5,812 nucleotides of DNA from Candidatus Bipolaricaulota bacterium (GCA_018399865.1 JAGYNL010000135.1:1-5812); one strand, 5' to 3'; shown: positions 1 to 5,470, numbered from the stretch's first letter. The notes: generated by a model not told the origin, from the sequence alone. Program-made: numbers and translations.

Positions 1-154
1 AGAGATTCCACGCGCTATGGCAGAGGCCTTCCGCAAAGGGCATCTAGGAATCATGGATTACTACAGAATGAAAAACATACAGGCCGATACGCAGATGCGG
101 GAGGGGCTAGCTCCCAAGAAGGGACCTTCATCTACCGGAAGGGAGGAAGGTTAA
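1..154 (+). CDS. floA: Flotillin-like protein FloA, C-terminal end (partial)
   Basis: The reading frame enters from the left edge (first full codon at base 2) and stops with TAA at 152-154, giving the last 50 residues of a longer protein. They contain the pattern [19 protein letters not shown] followed by IQADTQMR. This matches, from memory, the conserved C-terminal part of the FloA/YqfA family (UPF0365), which is followed by a short variable charged tail as seen here ([12 protein letters not shown]). FloA is an SPFH-domain scaffold protein anchored at the cytoplasmic membrane. It oligomerises and organises membrane microdomains. The SPFH domain and membrane anchor lie outside the window. The gene appears to be in one transcript with the small ORF that starts on the next base. 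Family assignment rests on the C-terminal signature alone. Confidence 0.83.
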   Translation, partial: EIPRAMAEAFRKGHLGIMDYYRMKNIQADTQMREGLAPKKGPSSTGREEG

Positions 155-289
155 ATGGCCGAGCAAGATGTTGTATCTATGGTGCTTAGCCTGCTGAAGC
201 AAGACCCGCGGGCAGGTATCTTGCTTTTGGAGATTCTTGGTCAACCGCTGGGCCTTGGAAACCTGCCTGCTAGGCTCTGGGAGATTTAG
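155..289 (+). CDS. Small 44-residue hypothetical protein coupled to floA
   Basis: The ATG at 155 directly follows the floA TAA. It is preceded by a purine-rich Shine-Dalgarno stretch (GGGAGGAAGG, 141-150) inside the end of floA, so translation is likely coupled. The frame stops with TAG at 287-289. The product starts MAEQDVVSMVLSLLKQDP, continues with a hydrophobic run around residues 22-34 (GILLLEILGQPLG) and ends LPARLWEI. It looks like two short amphipathic or hydrophobic helices with Gly/Pro breaks. It has no clear signal peptide, and the hydrophobic run is too short and interrupted for a confident membrane span. I recognise no family. FloA operons can carry small downstream genes, so a membrane-associated partner of FloA is conceivable, but that is inference. 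The strong ribosome binding site is the main support. Confidence 0.55.
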   Translation: MAEQDVVSMVLSLLKQDPRAGILLLEILGQPLGLGNLPARLWEI

Positions 290-309
290 CAAAGCAGATA
301 CCTTATAGT

Positions 310-323
310 TACGTCTAGACGTA
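310..323. repeat. 14-bp perfect palindrome between convergent genes
   Basis: TACGTCTAGACGTA reads identically on both strands. It lies in the 45-bp gap between the stop of the small plus-strand ORF (289) and the stop of the minus-strand acetyltransferase (335). It could fold as a 5-bp stem with a CTAG loop, but it is AT/GC mixed, short and has no T-tract on either side. It is therefore a poor intrinsic terminator and more like a protein-binding palindrome. No other terminator is visible in this convergent gap. Confidence 0.4.
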
Positions 324-334
324 TGATGGCAGCA

Positions 335-766
335 TTATACATCAGGGCGAAGACGTTTACTGAAATAGGTTATGTCGTCGTGCCTTTTGTAGCCAAGGTG
401 GTCAAAAACGTTCATAGATGTCTGGTTCCAGTCCTCAATTTGGCAGGCAAAGATCTCAATTCCACGAGATAGAAGCTGTTTTTCAGCTTCTTGTACTAGC
501 ATCCTAGCGATACCACGTTTTCGGTAATCGGGCGAGACAGCCAGGCGATTTAGCCAGCCCTTTCTTCCATCGTGGGTGGCCAGAATTGCTCCAATCATCC
601 TTTTCTTATCTTCAGCCACCAGGTAGATAGAGCAGTCTCCCTCGATCTGTAAGGCGATATTCTGCCTGGTGTCTCGTCCATTCGGCCGATAGGAAAGGCC
701 TGATTCTTGCCATAAGTTACATAAAGTGTCGTAATCCGCAATATCAAGTTTACGAATGCTGACCAT
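335..766 (-). CDS. GNAT-family N-acetyltransferase
   Basis: This 143-residue protein is a single GNAT domain and most likely transfers acetyl from acetyl-CoA to an amine in the cytoplasm. The acetyl-CoA pyrophosphate-binding motif A is clear at about residues 72-94: LNRLAVSPDYRKRGIARML, with R82-x-x-G85-x-A87. The C-terminal motif B follows as N114-QTSMNVFDHLGY, as in RimI-like enzymes. The substrate cannot be told. I place the start at the ATG (764-766), which has an AGGA six bases upstream. A TTG at 767-769 is an alternative adding one residue. The start is 3 nt past the pmbA stop, so the gene is the third member of the tldD-pmbA operon and probably translationally coupled. Length is normal for a one-domain GNAT. 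No terminator is visible after the stop. Confidence 0.9.
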   Translation of the reverse strand: MVSIRKLDIADYDTLCNLWQESGLSYRPNGRDTRQNIALQIEGDCSIYLVAEDKKRMIGAILATHDGRKGWLNRLAVSPDYRKRGIARMLVQEAEKQLLSRGIEIFACQIEDWNQTSMNVFDHLGYKRHDDITYFSKRLRPDV

Positions 767-769
767 CAA

Positions 770-2104
770 TCATCCTGCCGTTACTGATATTCCTTCCAGC
801 CGTAGATAGGGAAGGGTAAGGTTGAAAGTACGCTCTCGTTCCTTGGAGACACCCGATAGTTTATTCAGCGCCTCAAACCCGTTTCCGGCTATTAGAGTAC
901 CCTTGATAGGTCGAGAGATTTTGCCATTTTCGATTAGGTATCCTCCTTTGGCTACTCCGGAGAAATCACCCGAGACGGGGTCAGCTCGGCCTGAGAAGCG
1001 TGTTACAAGCACCCCTTTATCAATTTCAGAAATGAGCTCGTCTTTGCTCTTTTCACCAGGAAGAATCTCGAAATTGGAAGGGCCGATTTGGGGAACTGAG
1101 CGTGCTGAACCGGAGGCGTGACCAGTGTTCTGCATTCCTAGGGCTTTGGCAGTGTAAGTATTGTGCATAAATGAATTAAGCTTGCCGTCTTCGATAAGGA
1201 CAAGGCGCTTGTGCGGCACGCCTTCTCTGTCAAACGACGCGGTTCCCACGCCATTTGGCATCAGTCCGTCATCTGCAACAGTTATGAGGTCTGATGCGAT
1301 CTTGCTTCCAAGCATATCTTTCCAGCGGCTCATCCCCCTCAATACATTCCTAGCGTTTGCTTGGAATAGGATCAGGGACGCGAACAAATCCTGAGCAGCG
1401 TTTGGAGAGAGGAGTATTTGCCCGTTGAAGCTGATGCCTTTTTCTGCTCCTAGTGATCCCAGGGCGTTATTACAAGCACGGGTGGTTATCGGTTCTACAT
1501 CTATTTCATCACAACTCCGCGTTGCGCCAAACTGGTAGTCCATGTTTGATACCTGCTCACCGTCGCGTGCGGTGGCAAGGGCGAAGTAGAAGAAAAGGCT
1601 CTGAGGCTCTTCCCATGATACACCGTGCGAATTGACCAAGGCCCTATTTCCAATCTGAACCGAGAATTCGCCATCTCCGAGGATTAACCGGCTGTCGATT
1701 GAACGTGCTATATCGAGCATCTTGAGGGCTTGCTTAACCGCGCGGTCTATTGTGAACTCCTCTGCTGCAGGGTCATATATGCCAGAAACGTATTCTTTTT
1801 CTACTTGCTCGGGAAGGCAGTTGTTCTCGTCTTTAGGGGAGGCTTTTGCAAGTGTCAATGCGTCAATACATGTTTCATCTAGCTTTGTCGGGTCATTGGT
1901 AGAGGCAAAGCCACTGCTGGTTTTTGAGAAAGCGCGTATTCCTATCATAGTCTCGTTCTGGGAGCGGGAAACCTGCAGATCGTTTTTCTCGATTACCACA
2001 GTGAGAGTGCGTACAGACTCCGCGTATACCTCAACTTCATCGGCGCCCTTCTTGATTGTGCGATTGAGCGCATCCTTACATAAATTTGTTAGCTTCTTGT
2101 TCAT
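770..2104 (-). CDS. pmbA: TldE/PmbA, non-catalytic subunit of the TldD/TldE peptidase
   Basis: This 444-residue protein has the normal PmbA length and lacks the HExxxH zinc motif, as expected for TldE. It carries the family's conserved C-terminal blocks: GVGTASFDREGVP (about 285-297), NTYTAKALGMQNTGHASGS (about 315-333), and a glycine-rich block at about 370-395 containing SGDFSGVAKGGYLIENGK, followed by GTLIAGN (402-408). Family knowledge: TldE pairs with the zinc-binding TldD to form a cytoplasmic heterodimeric protease. It cleaves unfolded or hydrophobic peptides and is known for microcin B17 maturation and CcdA antitoxin turnover in E. coli. The ATG overlaps the tldD TGA by four bases (ATGA, 2101-2104). 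A G-rich ribosome binding site (AGGGGGG) lies about 8 nt upstream inside tldD. This coupling fits equimolar production of the two subunits. Confidence 0.96.
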   Translation of the reverse strand: MNKKLTNLCKDALNRTIKKGADEVEVYAESVRTLTVVIEKNDLQVSRSQNETMIGIRAFSKTSSGFASTNDPTKLDETCIDALTLAKASPKDENNCLPEQVEKEYVSGIYDPAAEEFTIDRAVKQALKMLDIARSIDSRLILGDGEFSVQIGNRALVNSHGVSWEEPQSLFFYFALATARDGEQVSNMDYQFGATRSCDEIDVEPITTRACNNALGSLGAEKGISFNGQILLSPNAAQDLFASLILFQANARNVLRGMSRWKDMLGSKIASDLITVADDGLMPNGVGTASFDREGVPHKRLVLIEDGKLNSFMHNTYTAKALGMQNTGHASGSARSVPQIGPSNFEILPGEKSKDELISEIDKGVLVTRFSGRADPVSGDFSGVAKGGYLIENGKISRPIKGTLIAGNGFEALNKLSGVSKERERTFNLTLPYLRLEGISVTAG

Positions 2105-3495
2105 TGTTGACGCCCCCCTATAGTCACTGAACAGCGCAGGTGTGGGCCTCCGGCATCTACCTTTGCTAGTTGCCCTTTTCCACAGTGACCAGCGCCAAGA
2201 CCCCAGGTGAAATCATCTGCTACAGCATCGACAGATTGAAGAACCTCGAAGGCGTTGCCGGATATGGTTACCCCACGGACCAGCTTCCCGATTTTGCCAT
2301 TAACTATTTCATGCGCTTCTCGTACGCCAAACATAAACTCAGCATTTGAGTCGGCCTGTCCACCTCCGCCCAACCCCTGCAAGTAATAGCCGTGCTTTAC
2401 ATTGGCGAATAAATCTTCTTTTGAGGAGGTGCCTGGTTCTATGTATGTGTTTCTCATGCGGATTATCGGCTCATCAGAATACTCAAACGCGCGAGCATTA
2501 CCTGTTGGCTCAACACCGTAGTAGGCTGCGCTCTCCCGGCTGTGTAAGTAGGAACGCAAGATGCCGTGATCGATAATTACCGTTCGGCCAGTCTTTACGC
2601 CTTCATCATCAACCAGGACCTCTCCGGCTGCGTGCGGCATGAAGACAGATGGTCCGCTGTCGCATAGTGTTACCAGCTCTGAGGCTACACGCTTGCCGAT
2701 CTTTCCGCTTGTGATGGCTCCGCCGCGAACCAAATCAGCCTCCACAGTGTGGCCAATTGCTTCGTGGCTTAGTACACCAACTAACCCAGGATCGAGGACT
2801 ACCGTAGCCTTCTCACCTGTAGCATACTCTGCACGCAATTGATCTACTGCCAGCTTTGCTGCCTTTTGGGCCATCTCCTCGGGGGTGTATCTTAGAAACA
2901 GGTCGGCGTAACCGCCGCTGACGCCGACTGAGTCCATGCCCATGGCCTGGTCTCCATCTTTCTGGGCAACTGCAAGGACACGAAAATCAGGTTTGGCATC
3001 TATTATGTGTGTTGCTGCACCATCTGAGGTAACAATCACTTTCTCGTCTTGCAGTTCTGAGTAAGCTGCAGACGATGACACGATCTCTTTGGCTGCGCGG
3101 CGAACAATTTGGTCGGTGCGAGTGACTAGTTCTAGTTTCTCTATCAGTGTGTGGTTATCGAGTGGATCATCGGTCTTGACGGAAAAAGTACCTGATGCCA
3201 AAGCAACCTTTGGAAAACCGGCGATCTTATCTTTCTTGCCCAGTGCTGAGACACGGGCCGCAGTCTGTGCCTCGCTCACTGCATTCATGATTCCTTTCTC
3301 TGAAAGATCGGTAGTGCTAGCGAATCCGAACACTCCATCGACAAGCGCGCGTACACCTACGCCGGTCAGAAAAAGCGTTGATGACTCCTCTAGCTGACCG
3401 TTTCGCACGAAAATTCTTTTTGATCGGCGCGTGTGATAGCGTAGCTCCACCCATACTGTGCCACGAGTTGCTATCTCTTGCAGTAATTGCAGCAT
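2101..3495 (-). CDS. tldD: TldD, zinc metallopeptidase subunit
   Basis: This 464-residue protein is the catalytic half of TldD/TldE. The zinc motif HEAIGH (HExxxH) is at residues 244-249 in SHEAIGHTVEADL. The probable third ligand is C438 in LGAGHCGKGQ. Other family blocks are EPGTSSKEDL (about 353-362), YLQGLGGGGQADSNAEFMFG (371-390) and GVTISGNAFEVL (408-419). The active-site residues appear intact, so the enzyme should be functional. The N-terminus (LLQEIATRGTVWVELRYH) matches the usual start of the family, which supports the ATG at 3493-3495. That ATG has a very strong GGAGG-rich site just upstream, 3496-3506 (complementary strand AAAGGAGGGAGG). Spacing from the first GGAGG is only about 4 nt, slightly tight. 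It is the first gene of the tldD-pmbA-acetyltransferase operon, reading leftward from the promoter at 3534-3562. Confidence 0.97.
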   Translation of the reverse strand: MLQLLQEIATRGTVWVELRYHTRRSKRIFVRNGQLEESSTLFLTGVGVRALVDGVFGFASTTDLSEKGIMNAVSEAQTAARVSALGKKDKIAGFPKVALASGTFSVKTDDPLDNHTLIEKLELVTRTDQIVRRAAKEIVSSSAAYSELQDEKVIVTSDGAATHIIDAKPDFRVLAVAQKDGDQAMGMDSVGVSGGYADLFLRYTPEEMAQKAAKLAVDQLRAEYATGEKATVVLDPGLVGVLSHEAIGHTVEADLVRGGAITSGKIGKRVASELVTLCDSGPSVFMPHAAGEVLVDDEGVKTGRTVIIDHGILRSYLHSRESAAYYGVEPTGNARAFEYSDEPIIRMRNTYIEPGTSSKEDLFANVKHGYYLQGLGGGGQADSNAEFMFGVREAHEIVNGKIGKLVRGVTISGNAFEVLQSVDAVADDFTWGLGAGHCGKGQLAKVDAGGPHLRCSVTIGGRQQ

Positions 3496-3533
3496 CCTCC
3501 CTCCTTTCTTGGCATGCTGGAAAGCGTCACAAG

Positions 3534-3562
3534 ATTCTAGTCTTGTTAAGCGTTGGTAGCAA
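3534..3562 (-). promoter_or_regulatory. Predicted promoter of the tldD operon
   Basis: On the minus strand, a -35 box TTGCTA (3557-3562, 4 of 6 to consensus) and a -10 box TAGAAT (3534-3539, 5 of 6) are separated by exactly 17 bp. Transcription would start near 3527, leaving a leader of about 30 nt before the tldD ATG. The -10 box sits inside an imperfect inverted repeat at 3529-3546 (arms ACAAGA / TCTTGT), which could be an operator. Prediction is from consensus only. Confidence 0.5.
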
Positions 3563-3595
3563 GCGGAACAGGCTCAACTAGCTGTCTATGCATAT

Positions 3596-3624
3596 AAAAA
3601 AACAGGACACGTTACCCCTGTTTT
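3596..3624 (-). terminator. Possible minus-strand terminator hairpin upstream of tldD
   Basis: Arms AAAACAGG (3599-3606) and CCTGTTTT (3617-3624) form an 8-bp stem with a 10-nt loop. Read on the minus strand, the hairpin runs into an uninterrupted T-tract of 8 or more bases. On the plus strand the T-run is only four. It lies upstream of the predicted tldD promoter and no minus-strand gene is seen to its right. It could therefore insulate tldD from antisense transcription of the neighbouring genes. The stem has only three G-C pairs, so this is a modest call. Confidence 0.35.
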
Positions 3625-3643
3625 GCGGTCGCACGCCCTGGCT

Positions 3644-3660
3644 TGTATAGGTATAACTTA
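3644..3660 (+). repeat. 17-bp motif, copy 1, upstream of the exported-protein gene
   Basis: TGTATAGGTATAACTTA matches 15 of 17 bases with the motif at 5592-5608 on the same strand. It ends 24 bp before the GTG start of the exported-protein gene. It contains -10-like hexamers (TATAGG at 3646, TATAAC at 3652). TTGCGG at 3623-3628 lies 17 bp before the first of these as a weak -35. A shared promoter or operator element is the simplest reading. Confidence 0.4.
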
Positions 3661-3684
3661 CTATTCTGAAGCCTGGGAGGATAA

Positions 3685-4266
3685 GTGCTCAGACGAAGGA
3701 TAGTGTTATTACTGGTACTTCCAGTTGTTCTAATTGGCCTTGCTACCCAGGGCGGGATTCCTTTGTCTTTCGGTTTTGGTGTTAGAGCGCCTGCAAGCTT
3801 ATCGGTCGACTGGGATCAGTCCTTCTCGTTTCTTTCTATGGAGTTTCTTTCCGATCCGAACCTCACTTTTTTGTTTTCGTTCGGGACGTATCCAAATGAC
3901 TTTCCCAACTTGTTTGAGAGTGCGGTGGATATCGTAGTTAAAGGATGGGCGGGTCCCCTGGCTTTCTACGCTGGCGGAGGCGTTGTTTTCCAATGGATTC
4001 CAGTAGCAGGCACATGGACGCCGCTTATTAACGTCACTGCTGGTATGCAGCTTTGGATGATTGACTCTGTAAACATTACAGCAAGTGTAGGCTCATTGGA
4101 CACTCTACCTCCTAGCTGGACCTTTTCTCCAGAAGTTTCCCTTGGTCTGAATTTCTCGCTGTGTCCCCAGAAGCCTTGTTCATTGGGTGAAGAGAATGGT
4201 TTTTATCTGTGGACGGTTGTGGGACTAATAATAGCTGGCCTATTTGTGTATTATCAGCATAGCTGA
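3685..4266 (+). CDS. Exported beta-rich protein of unknown function with C-terminal membrane helix
   Basis: I do not recognise this 193-residue protein. It begins MLRRRIVLLLVLPVVLIGLA, a textbook signal peptide: basic n-region, then a hydrophobic core, with possible cleavage around residues 20-24. The middle has alternating hydrophobic/aromatic segments typical of beta strands, for example LTFLFSFGTY (60-69), LAFYAGGGVVFQW (92-104), WTPLINVTAGMQLW (111-124) and FSPEVSLGLNFSL (147-159). Two cysteines (160 and 165, LCPQKPC) could form a disulfide outside the cytoplasm. A hydrophobic helix at about 173-190 precedes a short YYQHS tail. The strand pattern resembles small outer-membrane-barrel or surface proteins, but a terminal helix is unusual for a barrel. 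The start is GTG at 3685 with GGGAGG four bases upstream, and an in-frame TAA directly precedes it, so the frame cannot extend further. It is monocistronic: its terminator is at 4312-4335. Confidence 0.8.
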   Translation: MLRRRIVLLLVLPVVLIGLATQGGIPLSFGFGVRAPASLSVDWDQSFSFLSMEFLSDPNLTFLFSFGTYPNDFPNLFESAVDIVVKGWAGPLAFYAGGGVVFQWIPVAGTWTPLINVTAGMQLWMIDSVNITASVGSLDTLPPSWTFSPEVSLGLNFSLCPQKPCSLGEENGFYLWTVVGLIIAGLFVYYQHS

Positions 4267-4311
4267 AGCGCAACTGTCCCCGTTGCCTGGGTCTTTAATT
4301 TCACTACTAGG

Positions 4312-4335
4312 AAGGCTTCACATAGCCTTTTTTTT
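4312..4335 (+). terminator. Intrinsic terminator after the exported-protein gene
   Basis: A 6-bp stem AAGGCT (4312-4317) / AGCCTT (4324-4329) with the 6-nt loop TCACAT is followed by further T residues, giving eight consecutive T (4328-4335). It begins 46 bp after the stop of the exported-protein gene. The -35 box of the next promoter lies within its left arm and loop. Confidence 0.75.
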
Positions 4336-4345
4336 GTGGTATACT
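4317..4345 (+). promoter_or_regulatory. Predicted extended -10 promoter of the sigma factor gene
   Basis: The -35 box TTCACA (4317-4322, 5 of 6) and the -10 box TATACT (4340-4345, 5 of 6) are exactly 17 bp apart. TGG just before the -10 box supplies the extended -10 TGn element. The start site should be near 4352, giving a leader of about 165 nt. This is the strongest promoter match in the window, as would fit a housekeeping-level sigma gene. The promoter overlaps the preceding terminator, and its spacer includes the T-tract. Confidence 0.7.
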
Positions 4346-4364
4346 AAAAGCGCGAGACTGAGGG

Positions 4365-4424
4365 ATGAGAGACCAAGAGGCGGGCGATAACGTAGCAGTA
4401 TGTACTATTAAGATGCTGTTTTGA
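4365..4424 (+). CDS. Possible 19-residue leader ORF upstream of the sigma factor gene
   Basis: ATG at 4365 to TGA at 4422-4424 encodes MRDQEAGDNVAVCTIKMLF. GAGGG directly abuts the ATG, which is too close for a good Shine-Dalgarno site. The stop overlaps an ATG (4424-4426) opening a further 14-codon frame through the hairpin to TAG at 4466-4468. There is no run of repeated codons as in classical attenuator peptides. An ORF this short is expected by chance, so it is listed only because it ends immediately before the hairpin. Confidence 0.15.
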   Translation: MRDQEAGDNVAVCTIKMLF

Positions 4425-4427
4425 TGG

Positions 4428-4456
4428 GATCGGAGGCCCTCCGGGGTCGTCCGATC
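4428..4456 (+). other. Strong RNA hairpin with UCCG tetraloop in the sigma leader
   Basis: The left arm 4428-4439 pairs with the right arm 4444-4456. Seven outer pairs GATCGGA/TCCGATC are followed by G4435-C4448, a G4436-U4447 wobble and three C-G pairs. These close on the tetraloop TCCG (4440-4443) in the context C-UCCG-G, a stable UNCG-type loop. G4449 is the only bulge. The downstream bases (TTGTCACG) are not a U-tract, so this is not an ordinary terminator. Confidence 0.65.
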
Positions 4457-4516
4457 TTGTCACGTTAGTCATTTTGAAAACTGCACAGGCAGAAGGCAGA
4501 CGATCGGGAGGAAAGG

Positions 4517-5470
4517 ATGAAAGAAGCTAGGAAGACCAAAGAGCCACGGCCGACCATTGACCTAGCGGCGCATTTGAGTGCGAGGACGGATAACAAGCGT
4601 GATGTGCGGGAACGCTCCTCACGTTCTGACAATCCTATTCGTACATATTTTGGCGAGATTAGCCGCGTTCCGCTCTTGACAAGAGAGGATGAAGTTGTTC
4701 TTGCTAAGCGCATTGAAGCAGGGGATAAGCGCGCCAAAGAAGAGCTGGCCGAGGCCAATCTTAGGCTTGTGGTATCGATTGCCAAGAAATACCGCGGTTG
4801 CGGTCTGCCTTTCCTTGATCTGATCCAGGAGGGAAACCTTGGGTTGATGAAGGCTATTGAGAAATTTGACTACACGAAGGGTTACAAATTCTCTACCTAT
4901 GCGACATGGTGGATCAGGCAGGCAATACTGCGCGCGATCACTAACCGCTCACGTACGATTCGTGTTCCAACGCACATAAATGAGCTCATTCGCAAGATTT
5001 ACCAGTTGGAGTGGAGCCATCTTAAAGAGACAGGGGACATGCCTTCTTCTGAAAATATGGCAGTTGAGCTGGAGACAACCGAGGAGAACATAATCAAGGC
5101 TAAGAAGACAGCCCAGAGCATGACATCCTTGGACATGCCTATGGGATACGACGACGACGGCTCCGTACTGGGGGATTTTATCGAAGATAGTTCGGTCGAA
5201 TCGCCGGAGAGAGAGACCTTTGAACATCTCCTTGTCAAAGAGCTGGAGCAAGCGCTGGATGAGCGCTTGACGGATCGGGAGAAGCGTATCATCGAACTAA
5301 GGTATGGATTAAACGACTATCAACCCCGCACGCTGGATGAAGTGGGGGTTGAATTTGGTATCAGCAGAGAGAGGGTCAGGCAGATTCAGAAGGAGGCATT
5401 GGCCAAGCTTCAAGACTCAGGCCTAAAGCACCGTCTAGAATGGCTTAAGCTCCTCTCAGAGCATGCCTAA
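4517..5470 (+). CDS. rpoD: RpoD/SigA-type sigma-70 factor (primary or group 2)
   Basis: This 317-residue protein directs RNA polymerase to promoters. Region 1.2 is at about 38-70 (DNPIRTYFGEISRVPLLTRE). Region 2 is at about 74-160 with the core-binding block GLPFLDLIQEGNLGLMKAIE and the -10 melting and recognition block YKFSTYATWWIRQAI (123-137), then SRTIRVPTHINELIRK. Region 3 follows, with the sigma-finger segment DDDGSVLGDFIED (212-224). Region 4.2 is the -35-binding helix-turn-helix TLDEVGVEFGISRERVRQIQKEAL (272-295). All segments look intact. There is no region 1.1 acidic domain, only about 37 basic or polar residues before region 1.2, so it is shorter than most SigA proteins (about 360-380). 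The near-canonical region 2.4 favours a housekeeping factor, but a group 2 paralogue cannot be excluded without the rest of the genome. The ATG has GGGAGG five bases upstream. It is probably monocistronic, between the promoter at 4317 and the hairpin at 5521. Confidence 0.94.
   Translation: MKEARKTKEPRPTIDLAAHLSARTDNKRDVRERSSRSDNPIRTYFGEISRVPLLTREDEVVLAKRIEAGDKRAKEELAEANLRLVVSIAKKYRGCGLPFLDLIQEGNLGLMKAIEKFDYTKGYKFSTYATWWIRQAILRAITNRSRTIRVPTHINELIRKIYQLEWSHLKETGDMPSSENMAVELETTEENIIKAKKTAQSMTSLDMPMGYDDDGSVLGDFIEDSSVESPERETFEHLLVKELEQALDERLTDREKRIIELRYGLNDYQPRTLDEVGVEFGISRERVRQIQKEALAKLQDSGLKHRLEWLKLLSEHA

Larger units (their letters stand above)
4352..4516 (+). promoter_or_regulatory. Structured 5' leader of the sigma factor gene
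   Basis: About 165 nt lie between the predicted start site and the sigma ATG. No known riboswitch or RNA family was recognised. The leader contains a 19-codon ORF (4365-4424), a strong hairpin (4428-4456), a small CTGC/GCAG hairpin (4481-4492), and the ribosome binding site GGGAGG at 4506-4511. The sequence GATCGG(G)AGG occurs twice, at 4428-4436 in the left arm of the hairpin and at 4502-4511 over the ribosome binding site. The right arm TCCGATC (4450-4456) could therefore pair with either copy. This suggests, but does not prove, translational control. Confidence 0.45.

Noticed and set aside
155..289. Small ORF as a peptide precursor for TldD/TldE
   Set aside because: It is on the opposite strand and coupled to floA. 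It has no leader/core layout or Cys/Ser/Thr-rich core, and no other maturation enzyme is present.
822..2123. Plus-strand open frames of 60-133 codons opposite pmbA (822-1121, 1161-1394, 1453-1635, 1722-2123)
   Set aside because: They are antisense shadows of a clearly conserved gene. They have no ribosome binding sites of note and low-complexity Ser/Arg-rich translations.
2346..3581. Plus-strand open frames opposite tldD (2346-2576, 2639-2842, 3089-3397, 3378-3581)
   Set aside because: These are shadows of the intact tldD gene. The last runs into the tldD promoter region and its translation shows no domain.
4352..4516. Leader as a known riboswitch, T-box or 6S/SRP RNA
   Set aside because: None of the conserved cores I know was found. 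It is reported only as an unclassified structured leader.
4465..5292. Minus-strand open frames opposite the sigma gene
   Set aside because: The sigma frame is unambiguous in all conserved regions. The antisense translations are Ser-rich and featureless.
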